Assembly (NCBI RefSeq): GCF_047302285.1
Contig: NZ_CP154845.1
Span: 1,798,001 to 1,862,000 of the forward strand
Source of the DNA: Robertmurraya sp047302285
GTDB taxonomy: Bacteria > Bacillota > Bacilli > Bacillales > Cytobacillaceae
DNA length: 64,000 bases
Reading direction: 5' to 3'
Part shown: positions 8,337-16,350 of the stretch, piece by piece
Layout of the letters: every line of letters begins with the position of its first letter
Position numbering within the stretch: position 1 is the stretch's first letter
The notes under the pieces: generated by a model
What the model saw: only the letters and a program-made list of their open reading frames with translations
Told to the model about the DNA's origin: nothing
Databases searched by the model: none
Position numbers and translations under genes: made by a program

Positions 8337-8687
8337 GTGAGTCTAGACATTGAATTAGAAGTCAAGCAAGATGTTTTATGCATTCGTCTTAGTGGTGAGT
8401 TAGATCATCATTTTGCAGATGAATTGCGTGAACGAGCAACAAAGGCAATTGAAGAACATCAAATTCGTCATATTGTCTTGAATTTAGAATCTTTAACCTT
8501 TATGGATAGCTCAGGTCTGGGTGTGATTCTTGGTCGATATAAGCAAATTAAGCAAAAGCATGGTGAAATGGTCGTATGTGCAATTTCCCCTAGTGTCCAA
8601 AGGTTATTTGATATGTCAGGCTTATTTAAAATAATACGTCTTGAGCCGACAGAACAATTTGCTTTGGAAAGATTGGGGGTAGCATAA
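8337..8687 (+). CDS. spoIIAA: Anti-sigma F factor antagonist SpoIIAA
   Basis: A 116-residue STAS-domain protein. Unphosphorylated SpoIIAA binds the SpoIIAB-sigma-F complex and releases sigma-F in the forespore; SpoIIAB inactivates it by phosphorylating a Ser. That Ser is S58 in the conserved FMDSSGLGVILGRY. The start is a GTG preceded by AAGGAGGT at 8322-8329. First gene of the spoIIAA-AB-sigF operon, with spoIIAB starting three bases after its stop. Confidence 0.97.
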   Translation: MSLDIELEVKQDVLCIRLSGELDHHFADELRERATKAIEEHQIRHIVLNLESLTFMDSSGLGVILGRYKQIKQKHGEMVVCAISPSVQRLFDMSGLFKIIRLEPTEQFALERLGVA

Positions 8688-8690
8688 TCA

Positions 8691-9131
8691 ATGAAAAATG
8701 AAATGCATTTGCAGTTTAATGCTCTAAGTCAAAATGAATCATTCGCTAGGGTTACGGTTGCTGCGTTTATTGCACAATTAGATCCAACGATGGATGAATT
8801 AACAGAAATTAAAACAGTTGTATCAGAGGCTGTGACGAATGCGATCATACATGGATACGAAAATAATCCTGAAGGAATCGTCTATATTTCAGTAAAGCTA
8901 GAAGACGATTTTATCGATATGTCGATCAAAGACACGGGCTTAGGTATTGATAATATTGATGAAGCACGTCAGCCCCTTTTTACTACAAAGCCTGAGTTAG
9001 AAAGATCAGGCATGGGTTTCACCATCATGGAAAACTTCATGGACGAAATTGAGATTCACTCAAAGCTAGGAGAAGGTACAGAGGTTCGATTAAGAAAGCA
9101 TTTAACAAAGAGTAAAATGTTATGCAATTAA
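8691..9131 (+). CDS. spoIIAB: Anti-sigma F factor and kinase SpoIIAB
   Basis: A 146-residue GHKL-fold Ser kinase/anti-sigma factor that holds sigma-F inactive and phosphorylates SpoIIAA. The ATP-binding boxes are visible: N box EAVTNAIIHGYEN, G1 box DTGLGI and G2 region RSGMGFTIME. Length is as in B. subtilis. It lies between spoIIAA and sigF with gaps of 3 and 13 bases, consistent with balanced co-expression of the partner-switch proteins. Confidence 0.97.
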   Translation: MKNEMHLQFNALSQNESFARVTVAAFIAQLDPTMDELTEIKTVVSEAVTNAIIHGYENNPEGIVYISVKLEDDFIDMSIKDTGLGIDNIDEARQPLFTTKPELERSGMGFTIMENFMDEIEIHSKLGEGTEVRLRKHLTKSKMLCN

Positions 9132-9144
9132 GGGAGTCTTGCCT

Positions 9145-9903
9145 ATGGATGTGGAGGTAAAATCAGACAAGAGTAAAAACTTTTTAAAAGACCATGAAGT
9201 CAAGGAGCTAATTAAGAGAAGTCAAGATGGTGATGGCGACGCAAGAGACATGATTGTACAAAAAAACATGCGCCTTGTGTGGTCAGTCGTGCAACGATTT
9301 CTTAATCGAGGGTATGAGCCTGATGATCTCTTTCAAATTGGTTGCATTGGATTATTAAAATCAGTGGATAAATTTGACCTATCATATGATGTGAAGTTTT
9401 CCACTTATGCGGTACCCATGATCATTGGTGAAATCCAACGATTTATTCGTGACGATGGAACGGTGAAAGTTAGTCGTTCCTTGAAAGAACTGAGTAATAA
9501 AATTCGCAAAGCGAAAGATGAGCTTTCGAAAAACTTAGGAAGAATTCCAACCATTAATGAGCTGTCGGAGTTTTTAGGTATCCCTGCTGAGGATATCATT
9601 CTTGCACAAGATGCGAATCGTACCCCTTCCTCCATCCATGAGACCGTCTATGAAAATGATGGTGATCCGATTACATTATTGGACCAAATTGATGATGGAA
9701 ATGAAGGAAAGTGGTTTGACAAAATTGCTTTAAAGGAAGCGATCCGTGAGCTCGACGAGAGGGAAAGATTAATTGTCTATTTACGCTATTATAAAGATCA
9801 AACACAGTCGGAAGTAGCTGAACGATTAGGGATATCTCAAGTACAGGTATCGAGGCTGGAGAAGAAAATACTGTTGCAAATGAAAGACCATATGGATGTC
9901 TAG
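9145..9903 (+). CDS. sigF: Sporulation sigma factor sigma-F
   Basis: A 252-residue sigma-70 family factor, the first forespore-specific sigma factor. Region 2 contains NMRLVWSVVQRFLNRGYEPDDLFQIGC as overlapping blocks, the -10 recognition part includes FSTYAVPMIIGEIQRFIRDD, and region 4 ends in SEVAERLGISQVQVSRLEKK, the -35 reader. AGGGAG at 9131-9136 is well spaced for the ATG at 9145; a TTG at 9139 is too close. The stop codon lies inside the loop of the operon terminator. Confidence 0.97.
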   Translation: MDVEVKSDKSKNFLKDHEVKELIKRSQDGDGDARDMIVQKNMRLVWSVVQRFLNRGYEPDDLFQIGCIGLLKSVDKFDLSYDVKFSTYAVPMIIGEIQRFIRDDGTVKVSRSLKELSNKIRKAKDELSKNLGRIPTINELSEFLGIPAEDIILAQDANRTPSSIHETVYENDGDPITLLDQIDDGNEGKWFDKIALKEAIRELDERERLIVYLRYYKDQTQSEVAERLGISQVQVSRLEKKILLQMKDHMDV

Positions 9904-9919
9904 TCCATATGGTTTTTTT
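9887..9919 (+). terminator. Terminator of the spoIIA operon
   Basis: ACCATATGGA pairs perfectly with TCCATATGGT, followed by six or more T. The sigF stop codon is in the loop. Confidence 0.85.
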
Positions 9920-9952
9920 GCGCTTATCACCCATTTTCCCACTTTTTGGTGT

Positions 9953-9982
9953 TCATGAAGGAAATAGCTGTTACTCATACTA
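9953..9982 (+). promoter_or_regulatory. Sigma-G-like promoter of the spoVA operon
   Basis: CATACTA (9976-9982) is a good sigma-G -10. TCATG (9953-9957), 18 bases upstream, matches four of five positions of the -35 GHATR. It lies 37 bp before the spoVAA start, and spoVA is a sigma-G operon in B. subtilis. Confidence 0.6.
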
Positions 9983-10019
9983 TTTATACAAGGAAATCAA
10001 TGTGTGGGATGTGATTGTA

Positions 10020-10640
10020 ATGGAAGAGACCATTTATATTCGAATGCGACATCGAGTCCAAATTCGTCCGCACGATACGGTTCACTTAGGAGACGTAGCC
10101 CAAATTATTGCAGATGAGAAAATTTTCAAAAGGTTGCAGGAACTACCGATTTTTCAAGACAAAGCACAGGATCATAACATTATTATTATTGATGTGATGA
10201 GGGTCATCCAGAAGATTACAGAGGTTGTTCATCAGATCGAGGTTCAACCCATTGGTCCTTCACAAACAATTGTGGAGGTCATCCATAAGAAAAAAGGAGT
10301 GTCCATCCCTTTTTTTATTTTGATTTGGTGCTTATTGTTCTTCGGCTCCGCCTTGGCCATCATGTATTTTCATGAAGATGTGGCCATGCAGGAAACACAA
10401 CAACGTCTTTATACGATTATTACAGGCAAGGTTGTAGAAAAACCGTTATTGTTTCAAATTCCATATTCGTTCGGTTTAGGTATTGGAATGGTGCTCTTTT
10501 TTAACCATGTATTCCGTAAACGTTTAAATGATGAGCCAAGTCCCCTTGAAGTAGAAATGTTTAATTACCAGCAAGACTTAGACCGATATGTAAGTTTGAC
10601 AGAAAACAAAGAAAGCATGAGGAGAATTGATGACGATTAA
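10020..10640 (+). CDS. spoVAA: Stage V sporulation protein AA
   Basis: A 206-residue SpoVAA, a component of the spore inner-membrane machinery that moves dipicolinic acid during sporulation and germination. An N-terminal soluble domain (MEETIYIRMRHRVQIRP) is followed by two membrane segments (FFILIWCLLFFGSALAIMYF and PYSFGLGIGMVLFF). The open frame extends upstream to 9909, but the ATG at 10020 matches the family N-terminus and lies downstream of the sigma-G-like promoter; the ribosome site is weak. It overlaps spoVAB by 11 bases. Confidence 0.9.
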   Translation: MEETIYIRMRHRVQIRPHDTVHLGDVAQIIADEKIFKRLQELPIFQDKAQDHNIIIIDVMRVIQKITEVVHQIEVQPIGPSQTIVEVIHKKKGVSIPFFILIWCLLFFGSALAIMYFHEDVAMQETQQRLYTIITGKVVEKPLLFQIPYSFGLGIGMVLFFNHVFRKRLNDEPSPLEVEMFNYQQDLDRYVSLTENKESMRRIDDD

Positions 10641-11052
10641 AATTGCCTTCATCATTTTCATTGGTCTTGCAGGGGGACTAGCTGTTGGATCAGGATTCGT
10701 TGCCTTTTTAACTGTACTCGGGATCATTCCAAGACTCACGCAATTAACGAAAACCATGAAAATGATTATTTGGTATCAATGGGCTGTGGTGTTTGGTGCA
10801 ATAGCCGGCGGTTTTGTCAGTCTTAGGGATTCAATTTTACATTTTTCTCCTTATACATTGATCCCTATGGGGGTGGCAGGAGGGATTTTTGTAGGTATGA
10901 TGGCCGCAGCTCTTACAGAAGTTCTAAATGTTTTTCCCATTCTAGCAAAGCGGATTGGTTTAGAGGAAAAGATCGTCATTCTTATGATGGCTTTTGTATT
11001 TGGAAAAATCTTTGGTTCATTATATCAGTGGTTGTATTTTGTAGGTGATTAG
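10630..11052 (+). CDS. spoVAB: Stage V sporulation protein AB
   Basis: A 140-residue polytopic membrane protein with four hydrophobic segments, the length of B. subtilis SpoVAB. It acts with SpoVAA in the spore inner-membrane DPA channel complex. AGGAG at 10620-10624 supports the ATG at 10630 rather than the TTG at 10627. In B. subtilis spoVAC, spoVAD and spoVAEB follow; here the next gene, about 40 bp on, is spoVAEA, so those three are absent from this locus. Confidence 0.9.
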   Translation: MTIKIAFIIFIGLAGGLAVGSGFVAFLTVLGIIPRLTQLTKTMKMIIWYQWAVVFGAIAGGFVSLRDSILHFSPYTLIPMGVAGGIFVGMMAAALTEVLNVFPILAKRIGLEEKIVILMMAFVFGKIFGSLYQWLYFVGD

Positions 11053-11092
11053 ATATTTGCCAATCCTATCTACACATGAAAGGAAAGGATCT

Positions 11093-11665
11093 ATGGGTGA
11101 ACGAAAGCGCATCATAATCATTACAGATGGGGATGAGTACGCAAGAAAAGCAGTGGAGCATGTGGCAAAGGAGATAGGAGGTCGTTGTATTTCCATGTCA
11201 CACGGAAATCCCACGGCGATAACAGGCTCTGAAATCGTAGCCTTAATTAAGAAAGCTCCTCATGAACCAATCCTTGTTATGTTTGATGATAGCGGCTTGG
11301 TTGGAGAAGGATATGGAGAAAGTGCCCTGAAATTTGTGGCGAAGCATCCAGATATTGAAGTATTAGGTGTTTTAGCGGTGGCGGCAAAAACGAGGCAAGC
11401 AGAGTGGACAAGGATAGATGTCAGTGTCGACCGCTATGGAGAATTGACGCCATATGGGGTTGATAAATATGGGGAACCAGAACTAGAGATAGGGAGATTA
11501 AATGGAGATACCGTCTACAGCCTTGACGAACTCGATTTACCAGTAGTTGTGGGGATAGGGGATATTGGAAAAATGTCAGGAAAGGATTCATATGAAATCG
11601 GTGCACCGATCACCAAAAAAGCGATTGAAATAATCCTAGAAAGGAGCGGGTTTCATGAAAACTAA
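11093..11665 (+). CDS. spoVAEA: Stage V sporulation protein AEA
   Basis: A 190-residue soluble protein resembling SpoVAEA. It begins with a basic stretch and RIIIITDGDEYARKAVEHVA, then a segment on ISMSHGNPTAITGSEIV and the conserved end DLPVVVGIGDIGKMSGKDS. It is encoded in the spoVA operon of bacilli, but its biochemical role is not established. AGGAAAGGA before 11093 supports this ATG over 11045, which would overlap spoVAB. Its 3' end overlaps spoVAF by 11 bases. It directly follows spoVAB, which is unusual. Confidence 0.85.
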   Translation: MGERKRIIIITDGDEYARKAVEHVAKEIGGRCISMSHGNPTAITGSEIVALIKKAPHEPILVMFDDSGLVGEGYGESALKFVAKHPDIEVLGVLAVAAKTRQAEWTRIDVSVDRYGELTPYGVDKYGEPELEIGRLNGDTVYSLDELDLPVVVGIGDIGKMSGKDSYEIGAPITKKAIEIILERSGFHEN

Positions 11666-13142
11666 AGGTCCTACGGAGCATAAGAAATCAATCCCTACTA
11701 ATCCTGAAGAAGTGAAAAATTATATGGAAGATAGGATAGGTTTAGGTGAAAGCTTTGATCTAGGTGTCAGAAAAATAAAAGTTTTAAATAAAGAAGTTCA
11801 GTTTTATTATGTAAATGGGTTATGCGATTCAGAATTTATCATCTATATATTAAAAGAGCTTGTCGATTTGAATGATAAAGAAAAAAAATCCGGAGATGTC
11901 TTTAAAATAATAGAAAATCGTCTCCTTCACCAATCCGTATCAGTTGTGAAAACGATGGATGAGTTAGTCGACCAAGTACTTGCTGGATTAATTATGGTTG
12001 TAATGGAGGGAGAATCTGAAGGTTTTGCTGTTGATGTAAGAAGCTATCCTGGTAGACAACCACAAGAACCAGATACAGAGAAGGTTGTCAGAGGGTCAAA
12101 GGATGGATTTGTAGAGAATATTATTATGAATACAGGACTTACCCGTCTGAGAATAAGGGATGAAAGATTAAGATTCGAAATTTTGAAGGTAGGGGAACGA
12201 TCCAAAACAGATGTGGCAATTGCTTACGTAAAGGATGTAGCAAATAAGGATCTCATAGATATCATCAGAAAAGAACTAAATTCCATTGAAGTTGATGGTT
12301 TAACGATGGCTGATAAAGCAATTGAAGAATATTTAGTGAAACAGGGGTATAATCCGTATCCGCTCGTGCGATATACAGAAAGAGCAGATGTAGCAGCGAC
12401 TCATTTATTAGAAGGTCATGTTTTGATCTACGTTGATACATCGCCGAGTGTCATTATTACTCCGACGACCTTTTTCCATCATTTGCAGCATGCGGAAGAA
12501 TATAGGCAGTCTCCAGCTGCTGGAACGTTTATAAGATGGTGTCGGTTTTTAGGGGTGTTTGCTTCATTATTTTTAGTTCCTCTTTGGCTCATTTTTGTGC
12601 TAGAACCATCGTTATTACCAGAGAAACTTAAATTTATTGGTCCGAATGAAGAGTCGAATATACCGATCATCTTACAAATTTTTTTCTCAGAACTAGGTTT
12701 AATGTTTTTACGATTAGCGGCTATTCATACACCAACACCCCTAGCAACAGCCATGGGTTTAATTGCCGCTGTTTTAATCGGACAAATCGCCATCGATGTA
12801 GGTTTATTTGTCCCTGAAGTGATCCTGTATGTAGCGGTTTCGGCGATGGGGACTTTTTCTACTCCGAGTTACGAACTAAGTATGGCAAACAATATTATGA
12901 AACTGATATTGTTAATTTTAGTTGCTCTTTTCAAAATTCCTGGGTTTGTGATTGGAATGACCGTTTTCATTGTATTCTTAGCAAGTTTGCGTTCTTTAAG
13001 AAGTCCATATCTGTGGCCGTTTATTCCGTTTAGCCCAAAGGCCTTCCTGCAAATTATTATTCGTAGTTCAACGCCTGGCTCAAAGATTAGACCGAGTATC
13101 GTAAGGCCACGGAATCGACAAAAGCAAGCAACCAATCCTTAA
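11655..13142 (+). CDS. spoVAF: Stage V sporulation protein AF (GerA family)
   Basis: A 495-residue GerA-family (GerAA-like) membrane protein, the usual last gene of spoVA operons. It has an N-terminal cytoplasmic domain of about 300 residues, including AIAYVKDVANKDLID and the family-typical YTERADVAATHLLEGHV followed by VDTSPSVIITPTTFF. The C-terminal half has four to five membrane helices. SpoVAF is related to germinant-receptor A subunits and modulates germination. The ATG overlaps spoVAEA, implying translational coupling. Confidence 0.93.
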   Translation: MKTKGPTEHKKSIPTNPEEVKNYMEDRIGLGESFDLGVRKIKVLNKEVQFYYVNGLCDSEFIIYILKELVDLNDKEKKSGDVFKIIENRLLHQSVSVVKTMDELVDQVLAGLIMVVMEGESEGFAVDVRSYPGRQPQEPDTEKVVRGSKDGFVENIIMNTGLTRLRIRDERLRFEILKVGERSKTDVAIAYVKDVANKDLIDIIRKELNSIEVDGLTMADKAIEEYLVKQGYNPYPLVRYTERADVAATHLLEGHVLIYVDTSPSVIITPTTFFHHLQHAEEYRQSPAAGTFIRWCRFLGVFASLFLVPLWLIFVLEPSLLPEKLKFIGPNEESNIPIILQIFFSELGLMFLRLAAIHTPTPLATAMGLIAAVLIGQIAIDVGLFVPEVILYVAVSAMGTFSTPSYELSMANNIMKLILLILVALFKIPGFVIGMTVFIVFLASLRSLRSPYLWPFIPFSPKAFLQIIIRSSTPGSKIRPSIVRPRNRQKQATNP

Positions 13143-13280
13143 TATTGAAATTTGCATCAATCCCTAGTTTAGTTATAGGAATTGAAGTTTCCCCTTTTAT
13201 ATGGTAAAGTAATTTTTATTCGTATGATTTCACAATATTGAGAAAGAACTAATTCACGCTCTAGAATGAGGGGATACATG

Positions 13281-14600
13281 ATGTTTTTGCACGGGACTTC
13301 AAAAATTAATGATAATGGTCATTTAGAAATAGGTGGCGTCGATACAGTTGACATGATAAAGGAGTTCGGTACTCCTGTATATGTGTACGATGTTGCGCTT
13401 ATAAGAGAACGAGCTCGCGGATTTCGAGAGACCTTTGAAAAATTGGGTGTCAATTCACAGGTTGCATACGCTAGTAAGGCATTTTCGACAATAGCAATGG
13501 TTCAATTGGCTGAGCAGGAGGGATTATCTCTTGATGTCGTGTCTGGTGGGGAACTCTATACAGCTATTTGCGCAGAATTTCCAGTGAAGAGAATTCATTT
13601 TCATGGAAATAATAAGAGCCGTGAAGAACTGTTAATGGCAATAGAACATGAAATCGGTTGTATTGTCGTCGATAATTTTTACGAACTTCATTTGTTAGAG
13701 GAACTTTGCAACGAGAAGCGCGTAAAGATGGATATCCTTCTTCGTGTGACACCTGGAATTGAGGCTCATACGCATGACTATATTTTAACAGGACAAGAGG
13801 ACTCAAAATTTGGCTTTGACTTGCAAAATGGTCAAGCAGACAGTGCTGTTAAACAGGCACTTGAATCTGAAAGTTTGAATTTGCTGGGGATTCATTGCCA
13901 TATTGGTTCTCAAATTTTTGAAACGACTGGCTTCATTTTAGCCGCAAGAAAGATCTTCTCAAAGCTACATCAATGGTATGAGGATCATCGCTTTGAGTCT
14001 GAAGTACTCAATCTCGGCGGCGGCTTTGGAATTCGCTATACGGACGAAGATGCTCCAATTCCAGCTGCCCAGTATGTAGAGGAGATCATTTTAGAAGTAA
14101 AAGAGCAAGCACAAGCTCTTAATATGAAAGTACCAGAAATATGGATTGAACCAGGACGCTCTTTAGTAGGAGATGCAGGGACAACTTTATATCAAGTGGG
14201 TTCACGAAAAGAAGTGCCTAACGTACGTAATTATTTGGCTGTAGATGGCGGGATGAGTGATAATATTCGTCCAGCCTTATATGAGGCAAAGTATGAAGCG
14301 ATATTGGCAAATCGGCCATTAGATGAAGTCGAAGAGACGGTATCGATTGCAGGAAAATGCTGTGAATCTGGGGATATGTTAATTTGGGATCTACCGCTTC
14401 CAAAGGCCGGAAATAATGATGTTTTAGCCGTGTTTTGCACAGGAGCATACGGATATTCCATGGCAAATAACTATAATCGCATCCCAAGACCACCTGTCGT
14501 TTTTGTCGAAAATGGGCGAGCCCAACTTGTAGTCAGAAGAGAGACATTTGAAGATATTGTCCATTTAGATGTTCCGTTACTGGAACGTATAAAAAAATAA
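13281..14600 (+). CDS. lysA: Diaminopimelate decarboxylase
   Basis: A 439-residue PLP-dependent decarboxylase, the same length as B. subtilis LysA, converting meso-diaminopimelate to lysine and CO2. The PLP lysine is in YASKAFS (K66). HIGSQIFE, GGGFGIRY, EPGRSLVGDAG and the active-site Cys in CCESGDMLIW are all present. Upstream in-frame ATGs exist at 13266 and 13278; the start at 13281 gives the family N-terminus MFLHGTSK and best fits GAGGGG at 13268-13273. It follows spoVAF as in B. subtilis. No lysine riboswitch is visible in the 138-bp leader. Confidence 0.96.
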   Translation: MFLHGTSKINDNGHLEIGGVDTVDMIKEFGTPVYVYDVALIRERARGFRETFEKLGVNSQVAYASKAFSTIAMVQLAEQEGLSLDVVSGGELYTAICAEFPVKRIHFHGNNKSREELLMAIEHEIGCIVVDNFYELHLLEELCNEKRVKMDILLRVTPGIEAHTHDYILTGQEDSKFGFDLQNGQADSAVKQALESESLNLLGIHCHIGSQIFETTGFILAARKIFSKLHQWYEDHRFESEVLNLGGGFGIRYTDEDAPIPAAQYVEEIILEVKEQAQALNMKVPEIWIEPGRSLVGDAGTTLYQVGSRKEVPNVRNYLAVDGGMSDNIRPALYEAKYEAILANRPLDEVEETVSIAGKCCESGDMLIWDLPLPKAGNNDVLAVFCTGAYGYSMANNYNRIPRPPVVFVENGRAQLVVRRETFEDIVHLDVPLLERIKK

Positions 14601-14628
14601 GTTGCCAATTGGCAACTTATTTTTTTTT
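14597..14628. terminator. Bidirectional terminator between lysA and ypuA
   Basis: ATAAGTTGCC pairs with GGCAACTTAT around AATT, followed by eight T on the plus strand and preceded by seven A. It therefore serves both convergent genes. Confidence 0.85.
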
Positions 14629-15508
14629 AATTATTTCTTCCGCCAAAGAAACTCTTAATGGCGTCAATGACACTTACGAAGAATCGTTTTAAACTTTCTA
14701 AGAAGCCTTGCCCTTCTTCGCTTTCAAGAAAGTTTGAGATCTTATCTTTTGCTTGATTGATTTGTTCTCCAACTTGGTTCCAGTCAATGTCTAGATCTTT
14801 AAGTTTGTTAAATAACCCAATCAAACTAGCCATTTCTTCTTCAGTTAAGGTAATCCCGAGTTCGTTGGCAGCCTGTTCAATAATAGCACGTAAGTCTGCG
14901 TCTGTTTGAGGAGCATTTTTGGCAATTTCCTCTTTTATTTTGGCGATTAAGGCTGCAGCATTTTCTTGACCAACGGATTCACCAAGCTCTGCTGTTTCCA
15001 CCATTTCCTCATTAGCAGCCTGTTTTACTTCTTCAGGTATCGTTGTATCTGCTGAAATTTCATAAGCTTTAATGATTCCAGTTAAAGCAGCTGTTCCTGA
15101 TACAGAAGTAGGTGCTGTAATATAAATACTTGCATCCTTCACTCCAGCAGTAATCAGTGCGTTAATATACATTTCATCTGTAACCCAGTTAATGTTTTTC
15201 GTTTTTACTTCAAGGCCTGAGCCACTTTTTCCCACTGTTATCGCAGAAGAAGATATAGCCTTTGTCCCAATTAATGATTTGGAAATGTAGTTCCCAAGAT
15301 ATTGATGTTCTTCAGCATTAGAAACGGAAATAATTTGGGCATCCTCTGGTGCATCCATTTCAGCAAGCAAAAGGTTTTTTTGTTCAGATGTTAAGTTCTC
15401 TCCGAGGGTGATTATCATGTCTCCTTCTACCATATCGGCAAATCCTTGCAGTGGTAGGATGAAGAAAGCGCAGAGAAGAGCTATAGTGATTTTAAGTTTT
15501 TTTAGCAT
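14627..15508 (-). CDS. ypuA: YpuA, secreted DUF1002 protein
   Basis: A 293-residue exported protein of the DUF1002 family, matching B. subtilis YpuA in length and location (after lysA). It has a signal peptide (MLKKLKITIALLCAFFILPLQGFA) and then the DUF1002 body, with segments SKSLIGTKAISSSAITV and TGIIKAYEISADTTIPE. A helical C-terminal tail ends in a hydrophobic stretch and GGRNN. YpuA is cell-wall associated; its role is unknown. A strong AGGAGG lies before the start on the minus strand. Convergent with lysA. Confidence 0.88.
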   Translation of the reverse strand: MLKKLKITIALLCAFFILPLQGFADMVEGDMIITLGENLTSEQKNLLLAEMDAPEDAQIISVSNAEEHQYLGNYISKSLIGTKAISSSAITVGKSGSGLEVKTKNINWVTDEMYINALITAGVKDASIYITAPTSVSGTAALTGIIKAYEISADTTIPEEVKQAANEEMVETAELGESVGQENAAALIAKIKEEIAKNAPQTDADLRAIIEQAANELGITLTEEEMASLIGLFNKLKDLDIDWNQVGEQINQAKDKISNFLESEEGQGFLESLKRFFVSVIDAIKSFFGGRNN

Positions 15509-15731
15509 GAAATTTCCTCCTAGTAAAAGGTTCCATTTTTATTTTCTAGAAATAGCCTTCCCACTGATAGACGAATGAAGTTCTAAGAAAGTTTCAAATT
15601 TATCTAAAATGAAGGCTGTGTATAATCATTTCGAATGGTTCATTACTTGAAAAAATGGTTCTATATGGAATAAATATATTATAGACTACCAATAAACAGA
15701 TGCAAACTTTTCTTTCTTGCTAATTGAAGGA

Positions 15732-15760
15732 TTGAAGAAATTCAATAAATCTTGTATGAT
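15732..15760 (+). promoter_or_regulatory. Sigma-A promoter upstream of ribT
   Basis: TTGAAG (15732-15737), a 17-bp spacer and TATGAT (15755-15760). The predicted transcript has a leader of about 195 nt before ribT. The rest of the 15509-15959 gap is AT-rich with no open frame or FMN riboswitch that I can see. Confidence 0.65.
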
Positions 15761-15911
15761 AGTAACGATTAATCATGACTTTTTATTGGGTAAATTTTTT
15801 CGCAAGAAGAACCAAAATTTTTAAAATATCATACACTACAAAAAATGAAATCAAGTTTAGATGGAAGTGCCAACAGGTGCTTAGTGCACTACTAGTTTAA
15901 AAAGAGAAATA

Positions 15912-15945
15912 AATGGAAAAAATAGGGGTATATGTTTTTTCCATT
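15912..15945 (+). other. Hairpin in the ribT leader
   Basis: AATGGAAAAAA pairs perfectly with TTTTTTCCATT around a 12-base loop, ending a few bases before the ribT ribosome site (GAGGGAT). It could influence translation or be the remains of a terminator/attenuator. Confidence 0.5.
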
Positions 15946-15959
15946 AATGAGGGATCTAA

Positions 15960-16331
15960 ATGTTAATTCGTTATAAAAAAGGTTTTGAAAAAATTGCTAT
16001 GGGTTTGTTATCTTTCATGCCAAATGAAAAAGATTTAAAGAAACTACAAAACACCATGAAGCAATATGAAGTTTCGGATGATTGGCAGCTTTTTCTGTGG
16101 AAAGATGAGGATGTCATTGGGTTAATAGGAGTTTTAATAAACGATGATAAACACGTTCAAATACAGCATATATCCGTAAATCCATCCCACCGCCATCAAG
16201 GAATTGGAAAGAGTATGGTGAAAGCATTGAAGAATATTTTCCCTGACATGGAACTGCAGGCAAATGATGAAACAGCTAAATTTATAGATAAATGTGATTT
16301 AAATGAGGACATGAAAGAAGACAGTGAATAA
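15960..16331 (+). CDS. ribT: RibT, GNAT-type protein of the riboflavin locus
   Basis: A 123-residue GNAT-fold acetyltransferase-like protein. Its N-terminus (MLIRYKKGFEKIAMGLLSFM) and the acetyl-CoA loop region ISVNPSHRHQGIGKSMV match RibT, the last gene of the B. subtilis ribDEAHT operon. Its reaction has not been settled. GAGGGAT lies before the ATG. Here none of the riboflavin biosynthesis genes precede it; instead there is a 450-bp non-coding gap after ypuA. Its stop codon lies in a hairpin shared with the convergent ypuF. Confidence 0.9.
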   Translation: MLIRYKKGFEKIAMGLLSFMPNEKDLKKLQNTMKQYEVSDDWQLFLWKDEDVIGLIGVLINDDKHVQIQHISVNPSHRHQGIGKSMVKALKNIFPDMELQANDETAKFIDKCDLNEDMKEDSE

Positions 16332-16350
16332 CTTATTCGCTGTCTTTTGT
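16320..16350. terminator. Shared terminator of ribT and ypuF
   Basis: GACAGTGAATAA pairs with TTATTCGCTGTC (one G-U) around a single base, followed by TTTTGTTT. The stop codons of ribT (16329-16331) and of the minus-strand gene (16333-16335) are both inside the stem. Confidence 0.6.
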
